A stretch of 64,000 bases of DNA. It comes from Streptomyces ureilyticus (GTDB lineage: Bacteria; Actinomycetota; Actinomycetes; Streptomycetales; Streptomycetaceae). Under the pieces are notes generated by a model. The model was not told where the DNA came from, did no database searches, and saw nothing but the letters and a program-made list of their open reading frames with translations. Made by a program: the position numbers and the translations under genes. Shown here piece after piece: positions 35,750 through 44,372 of the stretch. Positions within the stretch are counted from its first letter, which is position 1. Each line of letters starts with the position of its first letter. The stretch lies in contig NZ_JAAKZX010000003.1 of the NCBI RefSeq assembly GCF_011045025.1, forward strand, positions 1-64,000, given 5' to 3'.

Positions 35750-36481
35750 ATGACGACCCGCAGAGCCTTCGGAGCCCTGGCGGCCGGTGCCGCCCTCGCG
35801 GCCCTCGCGCCCGCGCACACAGCGAGCGCACATGCCGCGAGCGCGTCGGCGCGCCACCGCCGGGGACGGCTCATCGCCCGCGACGACTTCCGGCACGGAC
35901 TGGGGCAGTGGGCAACGGAGTTGCAGGACGGCGGCAGGGTCACCGTGTCCCGTGGGATCATGGAGATCGATGTGCCGAGCGGCGCCACGGTCTGGTTCAA
36001 GCGGAAGCTCGCGGGGCCGTACGTCATCGAGTACACGGCCACACCGGTCTCCGCGGGCGGAGTCAACGACCGGGTGTCGGATCTCAACAACTTCTGGAAC
36101 GCCGTCGACGTCCGCTCCCCGGACGACCTCTTCGCCACCCAACGCGGCGGCGCCCTCGACGAGTACGACTACCTCAAGACGTACTACTCGGGCTACGGCG
36201 CGAACTACAACACGACCACACGGCTGCGCCGTTACGTGGGCCAGGCAGGTGTCCGCCCGCTGATCCACGACTACACCGAGCCCCTGCTCGTGGCGAACCG
36301 GCCCCACCGCGTCCGGATCGTCTCGCACGGCTCAACCGTCCAGTGGTGGAACAACGGGCGGCTCGTCTTCGACTACGCCGACCAGGAGCCGTACACGAGC
36401 GGGCACTTCGCGTTCCGGACCGTGTGGAGCCATTTCCGGATCGCCGACTTCCGGGTGTGGGCGCTCCGTATTCCGAGTTGA
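35750..36481 (+). CDS. Secreted DUF6250 domain protein
   Basis: A 243-residue exported protein with a twin-arginine-like N-terminus (MTTRRAFGALAAGAALAALA) and cleavage near AHAAS. The rest is an all-beta domain of about 200 residues (ARDDFRHGLGQWATELQDGG, IVSHGSTVQWWNNGRLVFDY) recognised as DUF6250. This concanavalin-like fold is seen in polysaccharide-degrading proteins; substrate and activity are unknown here. The WWNNGRLVFDYAD block is the best conserved. It is monocistronic between the strong terminator and the SGNH gene. Start ATG 35750 follows AAGGAG. Confidence 0.82.
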   Translation: MTTRRAFGALAAGAALAALAPAHTASAHAASASARHRRGRLIARDDFRHGLGQWATELQDGGRVTVSRGIMEIDVPSGATVWFKRKLAGPYVIEYTATPVSAGGVNDRVSDLNNFWNAVDVRSPDDLFATQRGGALDEYDYLKTYYSGYGANYNTTTRLRRYVGQAGVRPLIHDYTEPLLVANRPHRVRIVSHGSTVQWWNNGRLVFDYADQEPYTSGHFAFRTVWSHFRIADFRVWALRIPS

Positions 36482-36570
36482 CCGGGACTTTACGCGTGGC
36501 TTATCTCACCGTCCGTCAACCCTTTCCTACGGTCGCGTAGCTCACATCGAAAGGTGAATCATGGGTCGAT

Positions 36571-37389
36571 GTGGCAGACGATTCGAAGAATGACAACAGA
36601 TCAGTGATCGGGTCGTACGTGGCGGTGGGGGACAGCTTCACCGAAGGCGTCGGCGACCCCGGCCCCGACGGGGCGTTCGTCGGCTGGGCCGACCGGTTCG
36701 CGGTACTGCTTGCCGACCAGTGCGCTGAGGGCGACTTCGACTACACGAACCTTGCCGTGCGGGGGAGGCTGCTCGACCAGATCGTCGAGGACCAGCTTGC
36801 GCGGGCCATGGACTTGGCGCCGGACCTGGTTTCCCTTTCCGCGGGTGGTAACGACATCCTTCGGCCGGGGACCGATCCCGACGAGGTCGCTGCTCGCTTT
36901 GAGCGGGCCGTTGCCGAACTCGCGTCGGCTGTCGGCACGGTGCTGGTGACGACCGGCTTCGACACCCGGGGAGTGCCGGTGCTCAAGCACTTGCGGGGCA
37001 AGATCGCTACGTACAACGGGCATGTGCGGGCGATTGCCGATCGGTACGGGTGTCCTGTACTCGATCTGTGGTCGCTGAAGACCATTCAGGATCGGCGGGC
37101 CTGGGACGGCGATCGGCTGCATCTGTCGCCGGAGGGGCACACGCGGGTTGCGCTGCGCGCCGGGCAGGTTATTGGGCTGTCGGTGCCTGCGGATCCGGAG
37201 CAGCCGTGGCCGCCGTTGCCGCCTCGCGGCACGCTTGAGGTGCGGCGGGATGACATTCACTGGGCTCGGGAGTATCTGGTGCCGTGGATTGGGCGGAGGC
37301 TTCGGGGGGAGTCGTCGGGGGATCGGGTGGTGGCGAAGGGGAGTTTGTCGCCGGACGACATCAAGTCGCGCATGCGGTCGGCTATTTGA
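36571..37389 (+). CDS. SGNH/GDSL-family hydrolase
   Basis: This 272-residue cytoplasmic SGNH hydrolase has block I VAVGDSFTEGVGD (nucleophile serine), block III LVSLSAGGNDIL with the oxyanion-hole asparagine, and block V DRLHLSPEGH with the catalytic Asp and His. Typical activities are esterase, lipase or acyl-hydrolase; the substrate is not known. GTG 36571 is the first usable start; AAAGGTG upstream is about 15 bases away. A ten-codon ORF from ATG 36561 overlaps it in another frame. The codon usage becomes less GC-rich toward its 3-prime end. A dispersed repeat follows immediately. Confidence 0.88.
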   Translation: MADDSKNDNRSVIGSYVAVGDSFTEGVGDPGPDGAFVGWADRFAVLLADQCAEGDFDYTNLAVRGRLLDQIVEDQLARAMDLAPDLVSLSAGGNDILRPGTDPDEVAARFERAVAELASAVGTVLVTTGFDTRGVPVLKHLRGKIATYNGHVRAIADRYGCPVLDLWSLKTIQDRRAWDGDRLHLSPEGHTRVALRAGQVIGLSVPADPEQPWPPLPPRGTLEVRRDDIHWAREYLVPWIGRRLRGESSGDRVVAKGSLSPDDIKSRMRSAI

Positions 37390-37424
37390 GGGTTCCTTTT
37401 CCTCAGCCCCGCCTCTTCCCGAAA

Positions 37425-37600
37425 CTGGGGGCTGCGCCCCCAGGCCCCCATACCTCCGGCTGGTGGGCGCCTTCGGCGGGTGGGGTGCCTACCGGGATGG
37501 GGGTGACACGTTGTGTCGCGGCCACGCACCTAAGGGGCGCGGGGCTGTGACATTTGCGGCTCCGCCGCGGGGCGCGACTAGCCACAACGAACCCGCGCTG
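37425..37600. repeat. Cluster of dispersed Streptomyces palindromic repeats
   Basis: The 220-bp gap between the SGNH and TetR genes holds GGGGGCTGCGCCCCC (self-complementary arms), a CCTCCGGCTGGTGGGCGCC tract, and then CTAAGGGGCGCGGGGCTG ... GGGGCGCGACTAGCCACAA. The last piece matches the widespread Streptomyces intergenic element that ends GCGCGACCAGCCAC. It may act as a bidirectional terminator for the convergent genes. Confidence 0.65.
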
Positions 37601-37615
37601 TACGTGGAACCGAAC

Positions 37616-38215
37616 TCACCACCCCTGAAGGCCCAGTTCGTGGGCCAAGGCCTCGTCCGCCCACTGCTGTGTCCGAGTGCGGGACACCGCCCCGTCGTAT
37701 GCCGTCACCTGGACGGCCAGGCCGTCCAGGAGTGCGGTGAGGCGCAGGGCCGTGTCCATGGGGGACGGGCAGTGGAACTCGTCGGCAGCCACCCCCTCCG
37801 CGATGACCTCGGCGAGCGCGGCCTTCCACTGGCGGTCGAGGTCGCGCGTGACGTCCCGTAGCGCGGGGTCGCGCAGGGCCGCTGACCAGCCCTCGATCCA
37901 CAGGCGCCAGCCCTTGGCCTGGCCTGTCGGGGCGTACCAGCGAACGGCCGATCGGAGGCGGCGCAGCGCCGTCGTGCGGCGAGCGAGGAGCTTGCGCAGA
38001 TGGGCAAGGTCGCCCTCGGCCGCGTAGGCGAACGCGGCGGCGACCAGCTTCTCCTTCGTCGAGAAGTGGTACAGCACCAGCGCGTTGCTCACCCCGAGCG
38101 CGGCGGCCACGTCGGCGATCCGTACCGCCGCCACGCCCCGCGCCTCGATCTGCTCGACCGCGGCCCGCAGCAATTCCTCCCGCCGCTCCTGAACGCTCAA
38201 CCGAACCCTGGCCAC
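37616..38215 (-). CDS. TetR-family transcriptional regulator
   Basis: The 199-residue protein has an N-terminal TetR DNA-binding domain (residues 8-55, RREELLRAAVEQIEARGVAAV, then IADVAAALGVSNALVLYHFSTKEKL) and a helical ligand-binding C-terminus of the BetI-like type (RLWIEGWSAALRDPALRDV). It lies 59 bp downstream of the amino-acid dehydrogenase on the same strand and may share its transcript. An imperfect 18-bp palindrome in the dehydrogenase promoter is a possible target. Ligand unknown. Confidence 0.9.
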   Translation of the reverse strand: MARVRLSVQERREELLRAAVEQIEARGVAAVRIADVAAALGVSNALVLYHFSTKEKLVAAAFAYAAEGDLAHLRKLLARRTTALRRLRSAVRWYAPTGQAKGWRLWIEGWSAALRDPALRDVTRDLDRQWKAALAEVIAEGVAADEFHCPSPMDTALRLTALLDGLAVQVTAYDGAVSRTRTQQWADEALAHELGLQGW

Positions 38216-38274
38216 GCCGCAACCCTACACACGAGGTCGGACAGGCATCCGATGTCGCCGATGCCAGCCGAATG

Positions 38275-39468
38275 TCACTGGTACCAGCCGAACCGCTCGG
38301 AAATCAGCGGCAGTCGGTCCGCGACGATCGCGTGCGCGGCCGCCCGCGGTGTCGTGCTGTCGGCCTCCGCGCGCGTCAGCGTCTGGTCGACCAGCGCCCG
38401 CATGGAGCGTCGCGTGTACGCGAACGCCTCGTCCGCGTCGGCACCGATGTCGCCGAACAGTGTCCACCACCACCAGGCGTTGGTCCCGGAGTTGACGACG
38501 ACATCCGGCAGGACGGTGACACCGCGCGCGGTGAGCATTTCCTCCGCCTCGGGCAGTACGGGCATGTTCGCGGCCTCGACGATCCAACGGGCCGTGATCC
38601 GGGCCTGGTTGACGGTGTCGATCGTGTAGGAGACCGCTGCCGGCACCAGCACCTCGGCCTCGGTGGACAACCAGGCGTCGTCGTCCGGCAGTTCGCGGTC
38701 GGCGGGGCGCAGCGCCGAGCGGTCGACCGTTCCGTACGCGTCCCGGGCGGCGAGCAGTGCGTCGATGTCGAGTCCCGCCGGGTTGGCGATCGTTCCCTTC
38801 ACGTCGGCGACGGCCACGACGGTGAGGCCCGCGCGCGCGAGGAAACGGGCCGTGGCCCCGCCCATGGTCCCCAGACCCTGCACGGCGACGCGCGTCCCCG
38901 GGTACGCCACCCCGGCCCGGTCCAGCGCCGCGAGCACCGACTCGGCGACCCCGCAGCCGCCGACCAACTCGTCGAGCCCTATGCCGTCCACCTCGACCGC
39001 GAAGGCGTCCGCCAGCCGGCGCCGGGCCGCAGCCTCGTCGTCGAGCAGCGGATACACGGCCTGAACCGACGACACGAGGCCCGCCTCCGCCGCGGCCCGG
39101 TCGACGAGGTCCTGAGTGAGGCCCAGGTCCTCCCCGGTGGTCCAGAAGTTCTCGATGTACGGACGCATGGCGCGCAGATAGCGCACGAGCACCCCGTACG
39201 CCTCGGGGTCCTGGGGATCGCAGTCGATGCCGCCCTTCGCGCCGCCCAGCGGGATGTAGCGGCTCTGGGGGTTGTAGTGCAGCGCCTCCTTCATGGTCAT
39301 GCCGCGCGCGAGGCCGGCGACCTCGTCCAGCGTGCAGCCCGCCCGCATCCGCAGCCCGCCGCTGGAGACTCCGCGCACCAGTCGGTCCACGACCAGGTGC
39401 CCCTGGCGTCCGGTGACGTGGTCGGTCCAGGTGAGCGTCATCAAGGGACTGCTGTCCGGAGCTGTCAT
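38275..39468 (-). CDS. Glu/Leu/Phe/Val dehydrogenase family protein
   Basis: A 397-residue NAD(P)-dependent amino-acid dehydrogenase. The N-terminal dimerisation domain has ARGMTMKEALHYNPQSRYIP and the catalytic-lysine motif PLGGAKGGIDCDPQD. The C-terminal Rossmann domain has VAVQGLGTMGGATARFLARAG. The order and spacing fit Leu/Val/Phe dehydrogenases rather than hexameric glutamate dehydrogenase. It would deaminate a branched or aromatic amino acid to its keto acid. Start ATG 39468. The TetR gene downstream probably belongs to the same unit, so substrate-dependent control is plausible. Confidence 0.88.
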   Translation of the reverse strand: MTAPDSSPLMTLTWTDHVTGRQGHLVVDRLVRGVSSGGLRMRAGCTLDEVAGLARGMTMKEALHYNPQSRYIPLGGAKGGIDCDPQDPEAYGVLVRYLRAMRPYIENFWTTGEDLGLTQDLVDRAAAEAGLVSSVQAVYPLLDDEAAARRRLADAFAVEVDGIGLDELVGGCGVAESVLAALDRAGVAYPGTRVAVQGLGTMGGATARFLARAGLTVVAVADVKGTIANPAGLDIDALLAARDAYGTVDRSALRPADRELPDDDAWLSTEAEVLVPAAVSYTIDTVNQARITARWIVEAANMPVLPEAEEMLTARGVTVLPDVVVNSGTNAWWWWTLFGDIGADADEAFAYTRRSMRALVDQTLTRAEADSTTPRAAAHAIVADRLPLISERFGWYQ

Positions 39469-39596
39469 GGGGTCTCCTGTGGAACGGGGAATCGGGAACA
39501 GGGGGCAAGCAGGGAACAGGGAACGGAGTCGAAACGTTTGACCAGCCGTGGGACCGGGAGCCCAGAGTGTCCCGGTGCCGGTCGGGGCCTGCCGTT

Positions 39597-39614
39597 ACTA
39601 AATGGACAGTCAGT
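39597..39614. promoter_or_regulatory. Imperfect palindrome, candidate TetR operator
   Basis: ACTAAATGGACAGTCAGT matches its reverse complement at 6 of 9 pairs and lies in the 327-bp gap between the divergent dehydrogenase and metallo-hydrolase genes. TetR-family sites often look like this, and a TetR gene is one gene away. The remainder of the gap (39,469-39,795) contains short GGGAACAGGG repeats at 39,485-39,525 and nothing else I recognise. Confidence 0.35.
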
Positions 39615-39795
39615 ATCGCAGGGGTTGAGTTGCGGCGCTGTCAACGTGCTGAACGGATCTTCAGTACGAGCGCACGTCGTACGTGGTGGACGGCGCCGTG
39701 TCCGGCGCGGACACCGCCCCGTCATACGCCCGACCCGGCGCTGTCAGAGGCGGCGACCATAATGAGATGTCAGACCGACTCCACCTGGAGGTGCC

Positions 39796-40998
39796 GTGAC
39801 CGGTTCCCGTCCCCTGAGCTCCGGGCTCCGTGCTCTGCGGCCCGCCGCCTTCGGCGCGGATCCGAGTGGTGAGCGCATGGAACGCATCCGCAGATCGCCG
39901 AACTACGCGGACGGCGTCTTCCGGAATCCGGAGGGTGCCCCCCGGCCCGACGGTGCCATGCGCGAGTTCGCGAAGGCCTTCTTCCGCAAGGAAGAGCGGG
40001 TGCGCCGTGCCCCGGCGGGGACGGTGCCGGTGCACGCCACGACCCTCGCCGACCTCGCCAGGCCCCCGGCCCACGGACTGCGGCTGACGTGGATGGGGCA
40101 CTCCAGCGTGCTCGCCGAGATCGACGGCCACCGGGTGCTCTTCGACCCCGTCTGGGGCGAGCGCTGCTCCCCGTTCGCCTTCGCCGGGCCCAAGCGGCTG
40201 CACCCCGTGCCCCTGCCGCTGGCGGCGCTCGGTCCGGTCGACGTGGTCGTCATCTCGCACGATCACTACGACCACCTCGACCTGCCCACGATCAAAGCCC
40301 TGGCCGATACGGACACGGTGTTCGCGGTGCCCCTCGGCGTCGGCGCCCACCTGGAGCACTGGGGCGTCTCCACGGACCGGCTACGCGAGCTGGACTGGAA
40401 CGAGACGGCCAAGCTCGGCGGTATCTCCCTGACCGCCACGCCCGCCCGCCACTTCTGCGGGCGCGGCCTGCGCAACACCCAGCACACCCTCTGGGCCTCG
40501 TGGGCTGTCGCCGGTGATGAGCACCGGATCTATCACAGCGGTGACACCGGTTACTTCACCGGATTCAAGGACATCGGCGCCGAGCACGGTCCCTTCGACG
40601 CCACGATGATCCAGATCGGTGCCTATTCCGAGTTCTGGCCCGACATCCACATGACGCCCGAGGACGGCATGCGCGCCCACCTCGACCTCCAGGGCGGGCG
40701 GCCCAGCGGAGTGATGCTGCCGATCCACTGGGCGACCTTCAACCTGGCGGCGCACCCGTGGGCCGAGCCGGGCGAGGGCACGATCACCGCCGCCCACGCG
40801 GCCGGTGCGCGGATCGCGCTGCCCCGCCCCGGCGAGCCCTTCGAGCCCACGGCCGAGACCGTGCCGTCCGAGCCCTGGTGGCGCGGCGTGGCGCTCACGC
40901 CGGCCGGTGGCTGGCCTGTCCTGAAAAAGACGGTCGTCGATACGCCGGGTGACTCCGCGGAGGACACCGGAGAGCCGGAGACCGTCCCGGCCGGGTGA
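39796..40998 (+). CDS. MBL-fold metallo-hydrolase (NAPE-PLD-like)
   Basis: This 400-residue enzyme has the two-metal motif SHDHYDHLD (His-x-His-x-Asp-His), the upstream strand LTWMGHSSVLAEIDGHRVLFDPVWGERCSP, and a later GDTGYF aspartate and PIHWATF histidine. The order and the WMGHSS start are those of the NAPE-PLD/RomA-like branch, which acts on phospholipid-related phosphodiesters or lactones. GTG 39796 has GGAGGTG upstream. The C-terminal 20 residues are acidic and Pro-rich. No signal peptide is seen. A strong terminator closes the unit. Confidence 0.9.
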   Translation: MTGSRPLSSGLRALRPAAFGADPSGERMERIRRSPNYADGVFRNPEGAPRPDGAMREFAKAFFRKEERVRRAPAGTVPVHATTLADLARPPAHGLRLTWMGHSSVLAEIDGHRVLFDPVWGERCSPFAFAGPKRLHPVPLPLAALGPVDVVVISHDHYDHLDLPTIKALADTDTVFAVPLGVGAHLEHWGVSTDRLRELDWNETAKLGGISLTATPARHFCGRGLRNTQHTLWASWAVAGDEHRIYHSGDTGYFTGFKDIGAEHGPFDATMIQIGAYSEFWPDIHMTPEDGMRAHLDLQGGRPSGVMLPIHWATFNLAAHPWAEPGEGTITAAHAAGARIALPRPGEPFEPTAETVPSEPWWRGVALTPAGGWPVLKKTVVDTPGDSAEDTGEPETVPAG

Positions 40999-41021
40999 CC
41001 GGGACGTAAGCGCAGAACGTC

Positions 41022-41061
41022 GGCGAGGGCCGAGGGGCAAAACTGCTCCTCGGCCCTCGCC
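41022..41061 (+). terminator. 14-bp hairpin terminator
   Basis: The perfect stem GGCGAGGGCCGAGG / CCTCGGCCCTCGCC encloses a 12-base loop and is followed by CTTTGTG. It ends the metallo-hydrolase transcript. From here to 41,353 I see no gene; the promoter of the conservon must lie in this 290-bp stretch. Confidence 0.85.
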
Positions 41062-41353
41062 CTTTGTGCTGACCGGTTCTGACCAGGTCTGATCGATCCG
41101 ATCGCGCACGGGAATGTGCGTACGAGGGGCTAATCGGTCTGTCGTACGAACGCTCATACCAGAGCGGGACGATGCCCGCCGGACTTTGTCAACTGCCCAC
41201 CGAGTGTGATGCGCTGGCGACTACTGTGAGTGGCCGCCGAGCGACGCAGGGCCGGTTTTTTGGCATGCGCGAACGGCACCGCGATGGCGCATGCCCGACT
41301 CGCAGATCCGCGGGAGCCGCCACGGCCCCGACATATCCAGTACGAGGACGTCG

Positions 41354-43480
41354 ATGTCTCACCTTCGCGCACCGGCCGCACGCGCTGACCGCCGCGAGGG
41401 CGGGCGCCACGGGCGACCGGTCGCCCGTACCGCCCCCTCGCTGCCCGAGACCCACATACGGCCCCAGCTCCTGCGTCTCGCGGTTCTGCCACCCATCGCG
41501 GTGGCCCTCAGCGCCAGCGCCGCCGTGCTGTTCACCATCCGCTCGACCATGGCCAGGCCCAGTCTCACCCTGTGGATCGTCCTCGGCGGAGCCGTCGCGG
41601 TCGCCCTCGCGGGCATCGTGATCGCCGCCGTGGCCGCCAACCGCGCCGCCAGGTCCGTACGCGAGCGGGTCGGTACGCTGCGCGCCGCCAGCGCCCGTGA
41701 CCAGGCCGAACTGCGCGGCCTTGTCGAGGCGTTGCGACGCGGAGAGGGGCCGCCCGCGCGCCGGAAGCGCGGCGAACCCGCCCCGGACGCCGACGAGTTC
41801 GACCTGCTCGCCGACGACCTCGCGCGCGCCCACGACGGCGCCGTCAGTGCGGTCGTCCAGGCGTCCCAGCTGTCCAGCCAGGCGGGAAGCGAGCAGAAGG
41901 TCGAGGTGTTCGTCAATCTTGCCCGGCGGCTTCAGTCCCTCGTGCAGCGCGAGATCTCGATCCTGGACGAGCTGGAGAACGAGATCGAGGACCCGGACCT
42001 GCTCAAGGGCCTCTTCCACGTCGACCACCTCGCCACCCGCATCCGCCGCCACGCCGAGAACCTCGCCGTGCTCGGCGGCGCCGTCTCCCGCCGTCAGTGG
42101 AGCAACCCGGTCTCCATGACCGAGGTGCTGCGCTCCGCCACCGCCGAGGTCGAGCAGTACTCGCGGGTCAAGCTCGTGCCGCCGATCGAAGGCACGGTGC
42201 GCGGGCACGCCGTCGCCGACGTGATCCATCTGCTGGCCGAACTCGTGGAGAACGCCACGCTGTTCTCGGCCCCGCAGACCCAGGTCCTGCTGCGCGCCAA
42301 CCTCGTCACTTCGGGGCTCGCCGTCGAGGTCGAGGACCGCGGGCTCGGTATGCCGCCGGCCGAACAGCACAAGATGAACGCCCTGCTCGCCGACCCGGAC
42401 CAGGTGAACGTCGCGAGCCTGCTGCAGGACGGACGCATCGGGCTGTTCGTGGTCTCGCAGCTCGCGCGCCGGCACGGCATCGCGGTCCGGCTGCAGACCA
42501 ATATCTACGGCGGCATCCAGGCCGTGCTCGTCATGCCGCAGGAGCTCCTGGGCGCGGAACCCGAGCAGTCGAGGGCCGGACAGTCGGGGGCCGGGCAGTC
42601 GGGCGCGGGACGCTCGGGGGCAGGGCGGCCTCGGACGGTGGTGTCGGAAGCCGTTACGTCGGCTGATGGGGTTCCGGTGCACCGCACTCCGGTTCAGGGT
42701 GCCCCGGGCCACGGGACGCCGGGGCAGGGGAAGCCTGGGCAGGGGACGGCGGCTCCGGATGGTGTTGCGGCTCGTGGGGCGGAGGTCCCGGTTGCGGGCA
42801 CGCCCGTTCCGGTGCAGGGGATCGCGCCGGGCGCCCCCGGCGACGTATCGCATGCGCGGCGTCAGGAAGCGACTGCGCGCAGGGAAACGACCGCTCGCCC
42901 GGAAGCGACCGCTCGCCAGGAGACGACGGCGCATGGGCACCGGGGCGAGAGCACCGCGGAGTCACAGCAGCCGCGTGATGACGCGTCGGCCGGTACGACG
43001 GTGGTGAACGGCGGTCGTTCGGCGCCGCTCCCCGTGCGTGGTGCCGAGGCGCGGCCCAATCCGGCGGAGGCACTGCCCGGCATCCGGTCCGACGACCGGC
43101 AGGTCGTGATCGAGAACATCGCGAAGGCGGTCGCCTCGTCGACACAGCGCAACGGCGCGGTGCGCGGCACCATGGGCAAGCCCCAACTGCCCAGACGGCG
43201 CGCCCAGGAGCACATCGTTCCGGAGTTGCGCGAGGGACCCCTGCCCCGTCCCGAGTCCGACTTCCTCGTCGGACACGACCCCGGACTGATGGCGGCATTC
43301 CAGCGGGGCATCGGCCTCGCCGAGGCCCAGCAGCGGGACGCGGCGCGCAAAGACGCGCACGCATCACCCGAGGCGCACTCCGCGCGCGAGCCGGCGCCCG
43401 CGCCCTCTTATGACTTCAGCGACATCACTGACTTCACGGACTTCACCGCCCGGCACGACGGGAGCACATCAGCCGGATGA
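41354..43480 (+). CDS. cvnA: Conservon sensor-kinase-like protein CvnA
   Basis: The 708-residue membrane protein has two N-terminal transmembrane segments (LAVLPPIAVALSASAAVLF and WIVLGGAVAVALAGIVIA) enclosing a very short external loop, then a coiled-coil region and a histidine-kinase ATPase domain (N-box HLLAELVENATLFSAPQTQV, G1 VEDRGLGMP). A canonical phospho-acceptor histidine is not evident, as in other conservon kinases. The C-terminal 300 residues are low-complexity with Gln-Ser-Gly-Ala-Gly repeats near 42,566-42,632 and Thr-Ala-Arg repeats near 42,880. ATG 41354 follows GAGGA. CvnA is thought to signal through CvnB-CvnD, and the four genes are directly coupled. Confidence 0.92.
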   Translation: MSHLRAPAARADRREGGRHGRPVARTAPSLPETHIRPQLLRLAVLPPIAVALSASAAVLFTIRSTMARPSLTLWIVLGGAVAVALAGIVIAAVAANRAARSVRERVGTLRAASARDQAELRGLVEALRRGEGPPARRKRGEPAPDADEFDLLADDLARAHDGAVSAVVQASQLSSQAGSEQKVEVFVNLARRLQSLVQREISILDELENEIEDPDLLKGLFHVDHLATRIRRHAENLAVLGGAVSRRQWSNPVSMTEVLRSATAEVEQYSRVKLVPPIEGTVRGHAVADVIHLLAELVENATLFSAPQTQVLLRANLVTSGLAVEVEDRGLGMPPAEQHKMNALLADPDQVNVASLLQDGRIGLFVVSQLARRHGIAVRLQTNIYGGIQAVLVMPQELLGAEPEQSRAGQSGAGQSGAGRSGAGRPRTVVSEAVTSADGVPVHRTPVQGAPGHGTPGQGKPGQGTAAPDGVAARGAEVPVAGTPVPVQGIAPGAPGDVSHARRQEATARRETTARPEATARQETTAHGHRGESTAESQQPRDDASAGTTVVNGGRSAPLPVRGAEARPNPAEALPGIRSDDRQVVIENIAKAVASSTQRNGAVRGTMGKPQLPRRRAQEHIVPELREGPLPRPESDFLVGHDPGLMAAFQRGIGLAEAQQRDAARKDAHASPEAHSAREPAPAPSYDFSDITDFTDFTARHDGSTSAG

Positions 43481-43563
43481 TCAACGCCACCCCCACCCAC
43501 ACTTCTCCGTCCACCCACACCTCCGCTCCCACCGACGTACGTACTTCAAGGAGTCGATCCCCC

Positions 43564-43998
43564 ATGGCGAGCGATGTGCCGACCGCCCATGTATCCGATC
43601 TCGACTGGCTGATGAGCGGCCTGGTGCAGCGCGTCCCGCACACCAGAAGCGCGGTGCTGCTCTCCTGCGACGGGTTGGTGAAGTCGGTCCATGGCCTCGA
43701 CCCCGACAGCGCCGACCACATGGCGGCCCTCGCCTCCGGGCTGTACTCCCTGGGACGCAGCGCGGGCGTCCGCTTCGGCGACGGCGGTGACGTACGCCAG
43801 GTCGTCGTCGAACTCGACTCCACCCTGCTGTTCGTGTCCACCGCGGGCTCCGGTACCTGTCTCGCCGTGCTCGCCGGACGCGAGGCCGACGCGGCCGTGC
43901 TCGGATACGAGATGGCGATGCTGGTCAAGAGCGTCCGCCCGTATCTGATGACCGCGCCCAGGCAGTCCACCGCCGAGCCCTCGGCGATGAGGCCTTGA
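43564..43998 (+). CDS. cvnB: Conservon roadblock/LC7 protein CvnB
   Basis: A 144-residue roadblock/LC7 domain protein with LDWLMSGLVQRVPHTRSAVLLSCDG at the start of the fold and AVLAGREADAAVLGYEMAMLV at the end. In conservons such proteins act as regulators of the CvnD small GTPase and partner CvnA. ATG 43564 has AAGGAG about nine bases upstream. An ATG at 43477 overlaps the cvnA stop as ATGA and would add a Thr/Ser-rich extension of 29 residues. The stop is close to the cvnC start. Confidence 0.9.
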   Translation: MASDVPTAHVSDLDWLMSGLVQRVPHTRSAVLLSCDGLVKSVHGLDPDSADHMAALASGLYSLGRSAGVRFGDGGDVRQVVVELDSTLLFVSTAGSGTCLAVLAGREADAAVLGYEMAMLVKSVRPYLMTAPRQSTAEPSAMRP

Positions 43999-44000
43999 AC

Positions 44001-44372
44001 GTGACCGCGGCCGGGGACGGGCCCTGGCTCGATGACGCGGCCGGACGCCTCGTACGCCCCTACACCGTCAGCAACGGCCGCACCCGGCCCAGTACCGCGC
44101 TCGATCTCCTGTCGCAGATGCGGGCCACCGGAGCCACCCCGCTCGGTTACCTCGGTCCCGAGCACAACCAGGCGCTCGAACTGTGCCGGGTGCCCGTCTC
44201 GGTCGCCGAGGTGGCCGCACATCTGAAGCTGCCGGCGGCGGTCACCAAGGTGCTGCTGGCCGACCTCGTCGACTGCGGGGCGTTGTCGACGAAGCCCCCG
44301 GCTTACCACCACATCCCGACTGACAGGTCTCTTCTGGAGGCAGTGCTCGATGGACTACGACGACAGCTCTGA
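44001..44372 (+). CDS. cvnC: Conservon DUF742 protein CvnC
   Basis: A 123-residue DUF742 protein with the conserved VRPYTVSNGRTRP near the start and a winged-helix-like second half (VAEVAAHLKLPAAVTKVLLAD). The DUF742 family is the third conservon component and may bind nucleic acid or CvnD; its function is not settled. Start GTG 44001 has GAGG upstream, and TTG 43995 overlapping the cvnB stop is an alternative. Its last 23 bases overlap the GTPase gene. No membrane segment. Confidence 0.88.
   Translation: MTAAGDGPWLDDAAGRLVRPYTVSNGRTRPSTALDLLSQMRATGATPLGYLGPEHNQALELCRVPVSVAEVAAHLKLPAAVTKVLLADLVDCGALSTKPPAYHHIPTDRSLLEAVLDGLRRQL

Noticed and set aside
36561..36593. Ten-codon ORF behind a good AAAGGTG ribosome site, overlapping the SGNH gene start
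   Set aside because: Too short to support; the ribosome site may serve the downstream GTG.
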